Part shown: positions 27,510 to 37,367 of the stretch, piece by piece
Position numbering within the stretch: position 1 is the first letter of the stretch
Layout of the letters: every line of letters starts with the position of its first letter
Source: CAZSSM01 sp964609385
GTDB taxonomy: Bacteria; Planctomycetota; Planctomycetia; Isosphaerales; Isosphaeraceae
Length of the DNA: 64,000 nucleotides
Assembly: GCA_964609385.1 (NCBI GenBank)
Contig: CAZSSM010000009.1
Location: 61,288-125,287, forward strand
Reading direction: 5' to 3'
Translations under genes and position numbers: made by a program
The notes under the pieces: generated by a model
What the model saw: the letters and a program-made list of their open reading frames with translations, nothing else
Told to the model about the DNA's origin: nothing
Database searches by the model: none

Positions 27510-28544
27510 TCAGTCTTCGTCGGTGACAGGGATCGTCCCCCCTGAAGCGAGGCTCCGACGGATCGCCTCCAGGATCCGGGCGACACGCAGGGTGCGCGTC
27601 CAGCCCGACCCGTCAGGCTCAGACCCGCGATGACTCGCCGAGGCCCATGTGAGCCAACGGCTCGGAACGGCCTGGGCGTCCTCGATTGAAGTCGGACCGG
27701 GCAACGCGACGATCTGCCCCGGCTTCGAATCGTGCTGCCAACCAATCGTCCCCGGCACGTCCAGGCTCAGCCGACCGTGAAGGCAATGGATCTCTAAGTG
27801 CAGTCGGCCGGGCGCGTAATCCACCGACGATCCGGCCTCGGATTCCTGTCGAAGACCAATCCGCCCCCGAAAGAATCGAGCTCCCGAATACGTCAACTCA
27901 ACGGTGACCGAAGAGCCTATCGCGTCGCCCGCTCGGTAGGCATGAACCGTCTCCGGAGCCCGTTCGAAGAGGAGACAGGCCCACTCGATCAGCAGCACAC
28001 CGGGATCGAGCAGCGGATCGACCGGGCTCGCTTGGCGGAGCGGGCCACATTCGCGTCGACGATCGAAAGAAGACACCTCGATGGATCCGCTGACCGTTCG
28101 GATCTCCCCGAGCGGGTCGGGGATCGCCTGAGCGATCGCGGTCCTCAGATCGTCGAGCCAAGGCCAGACCGTCTGAGTGATCCGAGATCCGGTCTGCTCG
28201 GCCCGTCGGGCAAGTCGTTTCAGGCGTTCTCGCTCAATCGTCAGTGGGATCCCGGTGACGAGCGGTTTGCCCGCCTCCACGATCCAAGCAAGCGCTTGAA
28301 GGCCAACCCAGGTATCGTCGACGACCGCGATCAGATCGACTTCGGGATCAGTAACCAGACCCCGGAGGCTCGCCAACGCTCGACAGCCCAAGGCTTCAGC
28401 CTCACGTGCGGCTCGGCGCGGTACATCGTCATACAAGGCAGAGGGACGGAGATCGAGGGGGGCCATCTCCAGAGCGGGCCGAAGGCGATTGGCCCAGTGC
28501 ACACCGAGCCCGATCACACCGACTCGCAGGAGGGGTTCCGACAT
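27510..28544 (-). CDS. Gfo/Idh/MocA family oxidoreductase
   Basis: The protein has 344 residues. The N-terminal Rossmann fold carries VGVIGLGVHWANRLRPALEM and continues with VDLIAVVDDTWVGLQALAWI and EAGKPLVTGIPLTI. The last matches the position of the EKP motif, but with GIP in place of EKP, so the usual catalytic Lys is lost. The C-terminal half is a beta-rich substrate domain (IRTVSGSIEVSSFDRRRE, VELTYSGARFFRGRIGL, RLHLEIHCLHGRLSLDVP). Family members oxidise or reduce sugars with NAD(P). Loss of the EKP Lys makes classical activity doubtful. The gene precedes a sugar transferase. Confidence 0.85.
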   Translation of the reverse strand: MSEPLLRVGVIGLGVHWANRLRPALEMAPLDLRPSALYDDVPRRAAREAEALGCRALASLRGLVTDPEVDLIAVVDDTWVGLQALAWIVEAGKPLVTGIPLTIERERLKRLARRAEQTGSRITQTVWPWLDDLRTAIAQAIPDPLGEIRTVSGSIEVSSFDRRRECGPLRQASPVDPLLDPGVLLIEWACLLFERAPETVHAYRAGDAIGSSVTVELTYSGARFFRGRIGLRQESEAGSSVDYAPGRLHLEIHCLHGRLSLDVPGTIGWQHDSKPGQIVALPGPTSIEDAQAVPSRWLTWASASHRGSEPDGSGWTRTLRVARILEAIRRSLASGGTIPVTDED

Positions 28545-28977
28545 CCGCCGTCCCTCAAATTGCCGCGCCCCTCGTTCCGGATCTCCACTGGATTCACGCT
28601 AGCAAGGACCCGCGTCCTGGACCAGTTCAACTGATCGGAGCGGACCCATGCTGATCCGGGACCCAGTCCTTCGGGAAATCCAATTGATGTTCGACCCCGA
28701 TCCGCCCAAAATTACCCGGAACGATTCTCCGTTGCATGGGGACCGTCCCGCCCGGTCTCGAAACCCGGTCACGAATGAACGGGCCACCCGAGGGAATGCG
28801 ACGGTGTTGGAAACCTGGTGTTAATCGGGTGAGCGTCGATCTTTGGAAGTCGATGCCGCCACCCGATATCCAGCACAGACACCGCTTCGGTTCCCGGCGT
28901 TGAGGATCGCCCACCTACTTGAGACGTCCCGGATCCGCCCGGTCCCGGGTCGTTCGCAACTGCGAGGTTTGCTCGGT
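28545..28977. other. Divergent intergenic region, 433 bp
   Basis: This lies between the oxidoreductase (-) and resB (+) and should hold both promoters. The resB frame stays open upstream of 28978 to a TTG at 28843, but that part lacks a ribosome binding site and membrane-protein character. No RNA gene or repeat was recognised. Confidence 0.45.
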
Positions 28978-31206
28978 ATGGCGACCGTTCCGCAACCGAA
29001 TCCCAGCAAGAAGAGTGCCCAGCCAGTCGCCACGCGGTCGGACTGGGATGCCTGCCCGCTCAAGAAGCCGCTGCAGGCCGTTGGGCTCTGGCCCGTCTTC
29101 CGCTTCCTCTCGTCGCTGAAGCTCGCCGTGCTCTCGCTGAGTTCGATGGCCTCCGTCCTCTCCTATGCCACCTTCCACGAGTCGTACTACGGGACCCAAG
29201 CGGTTAAGTACGACATCTACGAGGCCTGGTGGTTCGCGGCGATCATGGGCTTCCTTGGGACCAACATTCTCTGTGCCGCTCTGATCCGAATCCCCTGGAA
29301 GCGTCGACAGACCGGCTTCGTGATCACCCACGCTGGATTGTTGGTCGTCTTGATCGGGTCGGCCCTAATGATGCGGTTGGCCGATGAGGGACTGGTCGCT
29401 CTGTCTGAGGGAGATCAGGGCAGTGAGGTGGTTCGGACCGACCACGCGATCATCCGCCTCGCTAAACTGGACCCGACCACCGGTGAGCCGGAAGGGTTGG
29501 AGCGCGAACTGAGCTTCTCCCCCGGTCCCCGCCCCTGGCCCGGAGATCGGACCGAACGATTGACCGACGAGGGTGATCGGCTCCAGGTCCGAATCCTCAA
29601 GCACTATCCCGAGAGCGACGCGACCTACCTTCACGAGCCGGTCGAGTCGGGCGGTGTGCCGATGGTCGAAATCCGGCCCTTCATTAAGACACCCAACCAG
29701 ATCCGCGAGTCGGACGTCTTCGAGCGTGACTTTGAGCGCTGGTTCGTCGCCCACGACTACTATCTCGACCCGGTCAGCCGACAGATCCGTTCGGCGAGGT
29801 CGCGGACTAACCGTTTCCAGCGGGCCATCGAAGAGATTGGGCCGGTCCAGATCGCCTTCCAGTATGCCGACGATCCCCGGATGGTCGACGACTTTCTGAT
29901 CGGGCCGACGCGTCCTGGCTCGGCAGGCAACGCCCGAATCCACTACATCGACCGCGAAGGGCGTCATCGGGTCTACGAGTGCCTGATCGACAATAGCACG
30001 ACCATCGCGACGGTCCTCACCTTTCAAGAGGTCGAGACCGGCGCCCATCGGGTCGACCAGGTCGTCGTCGGTCGCGACGATCCCGAACCGGTCTTGCTGC
30101 CCGACAGCGACCTGACCGTTCAGTTCAACTCGCAGGCTCAGATCGACACGAGTCGGATGACGAGTTCCGATGACGAACGCGACCAGGCCTCTAGCCAGAT
30201 CTTCGCCCTCCAATCGGGGCGGACCGCCTTGGACATCGTCACCTTCACCGTCCGTCGCGGTGACGACGACGAGGGAGTCACCCACATCGCCTGGGATTCG
30301 CTCCTGATGGCGCCCCAGGTGATCGCCGAGGGCGGGAGCGAGTTGGTCCGAATCGCCTACGACCACCCGTCGATCGGCTACCGTTCGCAGCGGCGGGCAC
30401 TCGTCGAGATCCTAGGCACGCGGGGTGGCAAGCTATACTTCCGCGCGATCAATCGCGACGGGTTGGTCGCTTCAGGGCCGGTCGAGCCGGGTCGCCGGCT
30501 CTCGGTGCTCGATGCCGCGGCGGGGCAGATGTCGATGTCGATGGAGGTCGGCGAATACCTGCCCTCCGGCCGCGAGCAGTTCGCGTACAAAGCGATCTCA
30601 CTGCCCAAGAGTCAGCGCGGCAATGGATTGGCCGCCGCCCTGGTCGAGTTGACCGTCGGTAACGAGTCGAAGCAGGTCTGGATCCGACGCCCGGCCACCT
30701 TCGATCCCCGGTATGAGACCGTTTCGATGGCCAATGGCGACTACCAAGTCGCCTATGATTGCCGGCGCCGTGAACTCGACTTCACCCTCAAGCTCAACGA
30801 TTTCGAGGTCGGCTTCGACCCCGGCACCAAGAGTCCCTCGAAATTCGTCAGCGACGTCACTTTGATCGACGGCCAAACGCCTCCGTCGGACCACGTGATC
30901 CGGATGAATCAGCCGCTGGAACACCGGTTCTGGACGTTCTACCAGTCCAGTTACATTCCTGAACAGGACGAGATGGGCAACAAGACCGGGTCCTACCAGT
31001 CGGTCTTCCAGGTCCGGTACGACCCGGTCTGGCCGGTCATCTACGGCGGCTGTCTTCTGGTCGTCCTCGGCACGTTCGTCCAGTTCTACATGCGTGCCGG
31101 GATCTTCACACCCGGGACTCGCGATCACGCCAAGCATCTGGTGACGAAGGTGGTCCCCGTCGCTGAGGGTTCGGCGACCCCCAAAGATACAACGGATCTG
31201 CTCTGA
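28978..31206 (+). CDS. resB: Cytochrome c biogenesis protein ResB
   Basis: The protein has 742 residues from the ATG at 28978 behind GCGAGG. N-terminal membrane segments include LSSLKLAVLSLSSMASVLSY and the block around FAAIMGFLGTNILCAALIRI and FVITHAGLLVVLIGSALMM. A very large periplasmic region (~residues 130-670) ends in NDFEVGFDPGTKSPSKFVSDV and the ResB-type HRFWTFYQSSYIPEQ. A last membrane helix (WPVIYGGCLLVVLGTFVQFY) follows. ResB with CcsA forms the System II holocytochrome c synthase that attaches haem to CxxCH apocytochromes outside the membrane. The periplasmic part is longer than in Bacillus ResB. ccsA follows 221 bp downstream. Confidence 0.9.
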   Translation: MATVPQPNPSKKSAQPVATRSDWDACPLKKPLQAVGLWPVFRFLSSLKLAVLSLSSMASVLSYATFHESYYGTQAVKYDIYEAWWFAAIMGFLGTNILCAALIRIPWKRRQTGFVITHAGLLVVLIGSALMMRLADEGLVALSEGDQGSEVVRTDHAIIRLAKLDPTTGEPEGLERELSFSPGPRPWPGDRTERLTDEGDRLQVRILKHYPESDATYLHEPVESGGVPMVEIRPFIKTPNQIRESDVFERDFERWFVAHDYYLDPVSRQIRSARSRTNRFQRAIEEIGPVQIAFQYADDPRMVDDFLIGPTRPGSAGNARIHYIDREGRHRVYECLIDNSTTIATVLTFQEVETGAHRVDQVVVGRDDPEPVLLPDSDLTVQFNSQAQIDTSRMTSSDDERDQASSQIFALQSGRTALDIVTFTVRRGDDDEGVTHIAWDSLLMAPQVIAEGGSELVRIAYDHPSIGYRSQRRALVEILGTRGGKLYFRAINRDGLVASGPVEPGRRLSVLDAAAGQMSMSMEVGEYLPSGREQFAYKAISLPKSQRGNGLAAALVELTVGNESKQVWIRRPATFDPRYETVSMANGDYQVAYDCRRRELDFTLKLNDFEVGFDPGTKSPSKFVSDVTLIDGQTPPSDHVIRMNQPLEHRFWTFYQSSYIPEQDEMGNKTGSYQSVFQVRYDPVWPVIYGGCLLVVLGTFVQFYMRAGIFTPGTRDHAKHLVTKVVPVAEGSATPKDTTDLL

Positions 31207-31427
31207 TCTCGATTTCCAGGATGAGCCCGGAACGGCCCCGTCACGACGTGTCTGATCGTTTCGGAAGCGCTCTGCGAACGAACCCTTCCGCCGGCTGAGA
31301 CAAGCCCTGGCCGGACTCGAGACTGATTACAAGCCCTGCCCCGCTCGCTGTGGGTATTCGACGGACCCACCCCACGTTTGACGACCGCCTCGTTTCCTCC
31401 ACCGACGTTTAACGCGAGTCACGGACC

Positions 31428-34007
31428 ATGAAACGCATGACGCGGCCCCTCTTCGCCTTGTTCCTGTCGGCCCTGGCCCTCGGGCTGCTGGCCGCGGCCC
31501 TGCCCGGTCAGAACGCCGATCCGGCCGATGATTCCTCCGACGCCAAGCTCGGGGCCGGACCGGCCTACCAGACCTTGGCCAAACTGCCGGTGATGCACCA
31601 AGGGCGGATCAAACCGCTGGACACCCTGGCCCGGTTCTCCGTCAAGCAGATCTTCGGTCGCGAGACGATTCGGCTCGACGATCAGACCTGGTCGCCAGTG
31701 GCGGCCTTGATGAACTGGTCGATCGAGCCCGAGTTCTGGGACGAGCAGCCGATCATTCTGGTCGAGTATCTACCGCTAAAGCGGATCCTGTTGGCCGGAC
31801 CCATCGAAAAGGTTGTCGAGGCCTGCCTCCAGGCTGATCTCGACTCGGCCCAACGCGCCCAGCTCGAGGCCTTGAAGGATCTGGAGACGGTCCGAGGCGG
31901 CGACCTGACCGCCGCGGCAGAGATCGACGCGATCACCGAAGCTCAGCGCAAAGAACTGCTCCGCCTGGCTGATCTGCTCGGTGAGGCAAGCCATCACCTC
32001 AGCCCGCGTTTCCTTGAGGAAGTCCAGTTCCGGCTGCCCGACTCGGGCGACACTCCGGTTGGCTTCCTGCAGTGGCATCGTGATGCGGTGATGCGGATCA
32101 ACCGGTCCGAATCCGAGGCGTTCGAGGACGCCGAGCCGATCTCCGATCTCGACCGCAAGGTCCGCGATGTTGGCAACCGCCTGCTGACCTACCAGGCGCT
32201 CCGGCTCCGTGATGGCTCCGACGAGGTCGTCCGTAACAGCTTCGGCGCCGCCGACCGCGCCTTCCTTCTGATCCCGAGGCCCTCCGGCGAGGCCTACCTG
32301 AAGTACACTGCCGAGGCTCTGGCCACCGAGCCGATCGAGCAGACCCTCCTGCAAGCCGACGTCTATCGACGCCTGGCCGAGTACGCCGAGGATGTCCCCC
32401 GCGAAGACCTCCGCGAGCCGGGAACCGATGCCGAGTTCGACGAGCAATTCTCCACCTGGTTGGCCTTCAACTCGGCTTGGATCCCGCTCAATGCCGTGCT
32501 GCTCACCGAGCCCTCCGAGTTGGCTCGGATCGGCTTCGACCCCGAGGACGCCTTGGCCTTTCAGGACGCCTTCCGCGCCTATGAGGACGCCGAACTCGAG
32601 TCGCCCGGCCGCGTCGACAACGCGGTTACCGAGCGGCTCGTCGAGACGGCCCGTCGACTCGGCGAGCAGACCAAGCACTATCCCAGCCGTGCCGAGATCG
32701 AACGCGAGGTCACCTTCAACGCGCTCTCCCCATTCTTCCTGGCATTCCTGTCGTACGGGGCCGGCCTGCTCGTGCTCAGCCTAAGCACGCTGCCTCGGAG
32801 CATGGCCTCCAGCTCGCAGTCGATCATGGGACGGTTGGCTTCGAGCCTCTACGGCCTCGGCCTGCTTGGACTGGCCAGCGGGATCGCCATGGAGATGGTC
32901 GGCTTCTACTTCCGGGTCCGTATTACTGGCTGGGCACCCGTGACCAACATGTATGAGACGGTGATCTGGGTCGCCTTGGTCAGCGCGATCATCGGCCTGA
33001 TTATGGAATTGCGGACCCGCAAGACCTACGCAGCGTTGGCCGGCGCAGGGATCGCCGGGCTCTGCACGATGCTGGCGGCCAACGTCCCCTTGCTCTCCAA
33101 TGACGGCGAGATCCGGACCCTGGTGCCGGTCCTCCGGAGCAACACCTGGCTGCTGATCCACGTTCTGACGATCGTCTCCAGCTACGCCGCCTTTGCGCTC
33201 GGGATGGGCCTGGGCCTGATCGGGACGTTCTTCTACCTGACGACCAACTATCGGCGCCCGGTCTCAATGCTTTCGGCCTGGCGGATCGCGGTGGTGGGCC
33301 TGCCGATCACGGCGGTCGGTGGGGGCCTCTGGCTCGCCGCCACGTCGCAGAATCTCCCTCCGGTCCTCCGTTCCGAGGCGTTGACGCTCGGCTACTCGCT
33401 GGTGGGCTGTCTGGGCGTGATGTTCCTGGGCGCGGTCCCGCTGTTCTGGCTCGGTGAACTGCTCAGCCGACTGGTCTACACGAGCCGATACAGCGACCAG
33501 CTCAGCACGATCGCAATGATCCCGAACCCTGAAGAGCAGGTCGACGCCGAGAGCAAGCTTCGCTATGAGGTCATGAACACGACCGCGTCGAAAATCAAGC
33601 CGATCGCCGACTTCGTCTATCGCGCCCTGCAGATCGGCGTGCTGCTGGTGACCGCCGGGACGATCCTGGGCGGGGTTTGGGCCGACTACTCCTGGGGCCG
33701 ATTTTGGGGCTGGGATCCCAAGGAGGTCTGGGCCCTGATCACGTTGCTGGTCTATCTGGTCCCGCTTCATGGGCGGTTCGCCGGCTGGATCGACAACTTC
33801 CGCCTCGTGGCGGCCTCGGTCTTCTGCTTCAGCTCGGTCTTAATGGCCTGGTACGGTGTCAACTTCGTGCTCGGCGTCGGGCTGCACAGCTACGGCTTTG
33901 TCGAAGGGGGTGGCCAGTACATCGTCTTCCTTGCCGCCTCACTGGTAGCGAGCTTCCCGGTGGCCGCTGCTTACCGCCGCCATCTCGGTCGTCGCGCGGT
34001 CGCTTGA
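31428..34007 (+). CDS. ccsA: Cytochrome c biogenesis protein CcsA with large N-terminal domain
   Basis: The protein has 859 residues against ~300-350 for ordinary CcsA. An N-terminal signal-like helix is followed by ~400 soluble residues (YQTLAKLPVMHQGRIKPLDT near the start, a phrase typical of planctomycete/Bacteroidetes CcsA fusions). From ~residue 435 there are about eight membrane helices. The haem-handling WWD motif is WADYSWGRFWGWDPKEVWAL, and candidate haem-ligand His residues lie in TWLLIHVLTIVSSYAAF, LVPLHGRFAGW and GVGLHSYGFVEGG. CcsA exports haem to the ResB/CcsA active site. A strong terminator lies 93 bp downstream, so resB-ccsA is probably one unit. Confidence 0.93.
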   Translation: MKRMTRPLFALFLSALALGLLAAALPGQNADPADDSSDAKLGAGPAYQTLAKLPVMHQGRIKPLDTLARFSVKQIFGRETIRLDDQTWSPVAALMNWSIEPEFWDEQPIILVEYLPLKRILLAGPIEKVVEACLQADLDSAQRAQLEALKDLETVRGGDLTAAAEIDAITEAQRKELLRLADLLGEASHHLSPRFLEEVQFRLPDSGDTPVGFLQWHRDAVMRINRSESEAFEDAEPISDLDRKVRDVGNRLLTYQALRLRDGSDEVVRNSFGAADRAFLLIPRPSGEAYLKYTAEALATEPIEQTLLQADVYRRLAEYAEDVPREDLREPGTDAEFDEQFSTWLAFNSAWIPLNAVLLTEPSELARIGFDPEDALAFQDAFRAYEDAELESPGRVDNAVTERLVETARRLGEQTKHYPSRAEIEREVTFNALSPFFLAFLSYGAGLLVLSLSTLPRSMASSSQSIMGRLASSLYGLGLLGLASGIAMEMVGFYFRVRITGWAPVTNMYETVIWVALVSAIIGLIMELRTRKTYAALAGAGIAGLCTMLAANVPLLSNDGEIRTLVPVLRSNTWLLIHVLTIVSSYAAFALGMGLGLIGTFFYLTTNYRRPVSMLSAWRIAVVGLPITAVGGGLWLAATSQNLPPVLRSEALTLGYSLVGCLGVMFLGAVPLFWLGELLSRLVYTSRYSDQLSTIAMIPNPEEQVDAESKLRYEVMNTTASKIKPIADFVYRALQIGVLLVTAGTILGGVWADYSWGRFWGWDPKEVWALITLLVYLVPLHGRFAGWIDNFRLVAASVFCFSSVLMAWYGVNFVLGVGLHSYGFVEGGGQYIVFLAASLVASFPVAAAYRRHLGRRAVA

Positions 34008-34099
34008 GTCGCGGTCTTCTCGACGGGGCGACCGGACAAGGCTGATGCAAGAAGGGCGTGTCCATTGCTGTTCTGGTCGCGCTGAGCGATTGAAAACCG

Positions 34100-34136
34100 A
34101 AACGCCTCCCGACGCATCGCACGTCGGGAGGCGTTT
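34100..34136. terminator. Bidirectional Rho-independent terminator
   Basis: A perfect 15-bp inverted repeat (34100-34114 and 34122-34136) with a 7-nt loop is followed by TTTTTGTT on the plus strand and TTTCGGTTTTC on the minus strand. It serves ccsA from the left and the FG-GAP protein gene from the right, which converge here. Confidence 0.9.
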
Positions 34137-34234
34137 TTGTTAGGACGAATGCAGATTAGCTGATCGTCCAGGAATGTCGACGAAGGTCGAGGAGTTCCAT
34201 CGGGGAGGACGGGAACTCCCTTTCGAGGTCGGGC

Positions 34235-37003
34235 TCAGCGGAGGCCTCGGAAGAAGAACCGGGGCTGTCGCGGAACGAAGTTGGCCGGGATCGGGTCGAA
34301 GCTGGGGTGGAAGCCGGGCTCGAACCGACCGCGATGGAAGACGTTGGCGCCCAGCGTCGAGGTCCGGAACTGGGTGTTGTCCTCGAGGCTGCCGAACCGC
34401 TGATTCGGGATCGGGTTGCCGATGTCGAATCGGGTCCGAGCCAAGAAGCCCACCTGGGGAAGGAACGGGTTGATCGCCACGCCGAACGGGATCGGCCGCC
34501 ACTGCAATCCGTTGAACGCAGTGATGTCGGGCGTGAGGCGCTCGCCGAACGGCAAGGCGAAGCCGGAGGGGCTGGCGCTGACGACAAAGCCGGCAGCCAC
34601 ATCACCTGGTGGGATGGGGGGTGGATCGACCGGCCCGCCGCCACCGTCCCCACCGTTGGTGAAGGCGAACTCAGAATTGAGCCCAAGGACGACGTCGAGT
34701 TCGGCGATGCCTTCCAGGAGGAAGCTACCGGCAAAGCTGGCTCCCTGGTCGTTGAAGACGAGGAACCGCGCGTCGTCAATACCGTCTCCATCGAAGTCCG
34801 GCACGGTTTCGACGAACGATGCGTTGAGGAAGAAGACCTCATCGATGACGAAGACCGAGGTGTCCGGGATGTCCAAGGACGGATCGAACACGGAGAAGAA
34901 CGCGGCCGAATCCGGATCGAGAGCCCCCAAGTTCGAGACAGAGCTACCGATGAGCAGCTCGACCTCATCGGTGACGTCGTCGATCGAGTCGACCGTAACG
35001 GTCAGCGCGGCCGGCGTCCGGTTCGGCCCTCCTCGGAGCAGCAGGCCCCCCTCGACGAGGAACGCTCCGCCTCGATCTGGGATGGACGGGTCGAAGACAT
35101 CACCCGAAGCACCGATGAGGAAATCGCCGAGCGTGTCGCCGTCGACGGTGATGGTGGCCGCACTGCCGCCAAGTTGCAAAGGTCGGCCCGCCACCGAGGT
35201 GCCCAGGAACGCGTCGCCGGTCAGTTCGGTATTGATCAGGTTGTCACCGGCAACCCGTTCAGCCTCGAGCTCTCCGGCCGTCAGCGAGAATTCGCCGAAC
35301 AGGTAACGTGTCCCAGGAACCAAGTAGGCTTCTCCGGAATCCAATACCGCGCCGGGCGCACCGATTAGGATTTCCGTCACATCGGTGGGGATGTCCAACC
35401 GAGTCCGACGTGAACCGCCGACGGAGAAGCCGGCCAGGTCACTCAGGTTGGTGCCGAAGAATCGCGCTGAGGGGAATTGCGGCTCCGGAACCAACGCGTT
35501 GACGACGTCTACTGTCAAGCCCGCTGCATCGGTCGCTGGTAACGGGCGACCATAAATCAACGTGGTCACACCCGCTTCAGGGGTGATGACGCCGCCGATC
35601 GGGCTGTCGGCCGTCGGCGAGCCGATCAGGATGTCGGAGAAGAGATCCTCGTTGAAGTTGCCCACGCCGGCCACCGAAAAGCCGGTGCCATCGCCGACGA
35701 AGCCGGCGAAGGTAATGCCGGGCACCTCGCCGGGATCGCCGCCCAAGTCGGCCAAGTCGACGGCAAGGAATCCGCCGCCGACGTCGACGGCCGCATCGAG
35801 CAGGTCCGAGCCGCCCAGGACCAGGTACGCTTCGGGATTGGGACCACCTCCGGTGGCTGGCCCGCCGATGAGGATGTCGAACTGTTCGCTTCCACCGATC
35901 ACGTCGCCGTCGAAGTTACCGACTCCGGCAACGGAGAAGCCGGCCTCCTGACCGCTCGAGGGACCGATCAGCACGAGCCCGTCGGCGGGCGAGACAGCCG
36001 TCTGACCGATCAAGCCGACATCGATTGTTTGCGTATCGGGAACGGACAATGGAGCCGCCGAGGCGACAAAGACGGCCCCGTTGGCGACTCGACCACCTAA
36101 CGACGCACCGGCTGCGCCAAGGGCCAAGGACGACGTACCTTGCCCCAGAACGTTGCCCAACTCCGCCACTGAACTCCCCAAGGAAGCCCCAATCAGGTCG
36201 GTGGTGAAGGTCACCACATCGAGCCCGTTGAAGGTTGCCGGGTCGTTCAAGGCCACTTCGGGCAACAAGGTCGAGTCGCGTTCCAGTTCGGGACCACCGT
36301 AGATCAGGTAGGCCTGGCCCGAACCGCCGTTGACACCTGGGGCACCGATGAGGATCTCGCCGAAGCCGTCACCGTTGATGTCATCGACCCCAGCGACTGA
36401 GGCGCCGAGATTAGCGGTGGTCGGGTCAACCGGCATTGGTGCGGACGCGCTCAGGACAAACTCGACCCCCGCGAAGTTGAAGCCGAGGCCGCCGGTGAAC
36501 GGGTTGGTTTGTCGGGCCACGGCATCGCCCGATCGGAGCGTGTCCAGGTTGCCACCACGCTCGTTGACGGTCAGGGTGACCCCATCGACGACGATGTCGC
36601 CGATGACTAGGTCGAGGAAGTCGGCCTCGACGAACTGGCTTCCCGGGCCTAGGAGCGAGTCAAAGAACGTGCTACCGAAGACCAGGTAGGCTCGGCTTTC
36701 GATTAATGTGCCGAGGGCCGGATCGCCACCGGAGACGTCGACACCTGGGGCACCGATGAGGAAGTCCTCAAACGAGTCGCCGTTGACGTCGCCGATGACG
36801 GCCGCTGAGAAGCCGGCCCCTTGGGCCGACACGGTTCCCGCACTGGCGAACTGGACACCCAGCGGCGCGTCGGGGTCGTCGATATTGGCCAGGTCGGCCG
36901 TCATGAGCATCCGTTGTTCCAGGCCGTCGCTCTGCGGGCGAAAGACCATCCGCTGGCGACGACGATTCGAGCTCGTCCGAGCACGACGACTGCTTGCGAC
37001 CAT
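34235..37003 (-). CDS. LEPR-XLL secreted protein with FG-GAP (integrin-alpha-like) repeats
   Basis: The protein has 922 residues from the ATG at 37003, preceded by a strong GGAGGAAGGAG; the frame runs 171 codons further upstream without coding character. The Arg-rich N-terminus contains LEQRMLM at ~residues 28-34, a variant LEPR-XLL motif. At least seven FG-GAP-type repeats follow, each with a calcium-binding D-x-(N/D)-G-D loop and a LIGAPG-like strand: VIGDVNGDSFEDFLIGAPGV, VDDINGDGFGEILIGAPGV, VGNFNEDLFSDILIGSPTA and VDGDTLGDFLIGASGD. They should fold into a beta-propeller. The C-terminal ~80 residues are rich in Arg, Phe and Pro and end in FFFRGLR. A surface adhesin-like role is inferred. 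It is divergent from the exporter operon. Confidence 0.9.
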   Translation of the reverse strand: MVASSRRARTSSNRRRQRMVFRPQSDGLEQRMLMTADLANIDDPDAPLGVQFASAGTVSAQGAGFSAAVIGDVNGDSFEDFLIGAPGVDVSGGDPALGTLIESRAYLVFGSTFFDSLLGPGSQFVEADFLDLVIGDIVVDGVTLTVNERGGNLDTLRSGDAVARQTNPFTGGLGFNFAGVEFVLSASAPMPVDPTTANLGASVAGVDDINGDGFGEILIGAPGVNGGSGQAYLIYGGPELERDSTLLPEVALNDPATFNGLDVVTFTTDLIGASLGSSVAELGNVLGQGTSSLALGAAGASLGGRVANGAVFVASAAPLSVPDTQTIDVGLIGQTAVSPADGLVLIGPSSGQEAGFSVAGVGNFDGDVIGGSEQFDILIGGPATGGGPNPEAYLVLGGSDLLDAAVDVGGGFLAVDLADLGGDPGEVPGITFAGFVGDGTGFSVAGVGNFNEDLFSDILIGSPTADSPIGGVITPEAGVTTLIYGRPLPATDAAGLTVDVVNALVPEPQFPSARFFGTNLSDLAGFSVGGSRRTRLDIPTDVTEILIGAPGAVLDSGEAYLVPGTRYLFGEFSLTAGELEAERVAGDNLINTELTGDAFLGTSVAGRPLQLGGSAATITVDGDTLGDFLIGASGDVFDPSIPDRGGAFLVEGGLLLRGGPNRTPAALTVTVDSIDDVTDEVELLIGSSVSNLGALDPDSAAFFSVFDPSLDIPDTSVFVIDEVFFLNASFVETVPDFDGDGIDDARFLVFNDQGASFAGSFLLEGIAELDVVLGLNSEFAFTNGGDGGGGPVDPPPIPPGDVAAGFVVSASPSGFALPFGERLTPDITAFNGLQWRPIPFGVAINPFLPQVGFLARTRFDIGNPIPNQRFGSLEDNTQFRTSTLGANVFHRGRFEPGFHPSFDPIPANFVPRQPRFFFRGLR

Positions 37004-37367
37004 CGGGGACTCCTTCCTCCGGCCCGATCGCACCAGGGCGATCTCCGACCGACACGCATCCCATGCGCCTTGCGGCGCGTCGGACCCCCTCGCGCTGAAG
37101 GGGCGCCACGCCGACGTTCCACGTCTGCCTCTATGCTTCGACCGTCCTGGAACGATCGCTCCATTGAATTGGCCGCGCAACCGGAACCGATCGACCTCCG
37201 TTGTCGCTACAAGAGGCAGCTTTCCTTTCATCCGAGCAACCACCCCAACCGATACCCGACGACGTTGAACCAACCGGTCTTTGCGCGGCCGGTCGTGCGA
37301 ATCCAGACCCCGAAGATCTCCTCGGGGAGTCATTCTCGGGTCGCCAATCCAAGGAGGGAGGCCGACC
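37004..37367. other. Divergent promoter region, 364 bp
   Basis: This separates the FG-GAP gene (-) from the TolC-like gene (+). Good Shine-Dalgarno sequences flank it on both sides (GGAGGAAGGAG on the minus strand, AAGGAGGGAG at 37351-37360 on the plus). Shared regulation is possible, but no operator was recognised. Confidence 0.5.
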
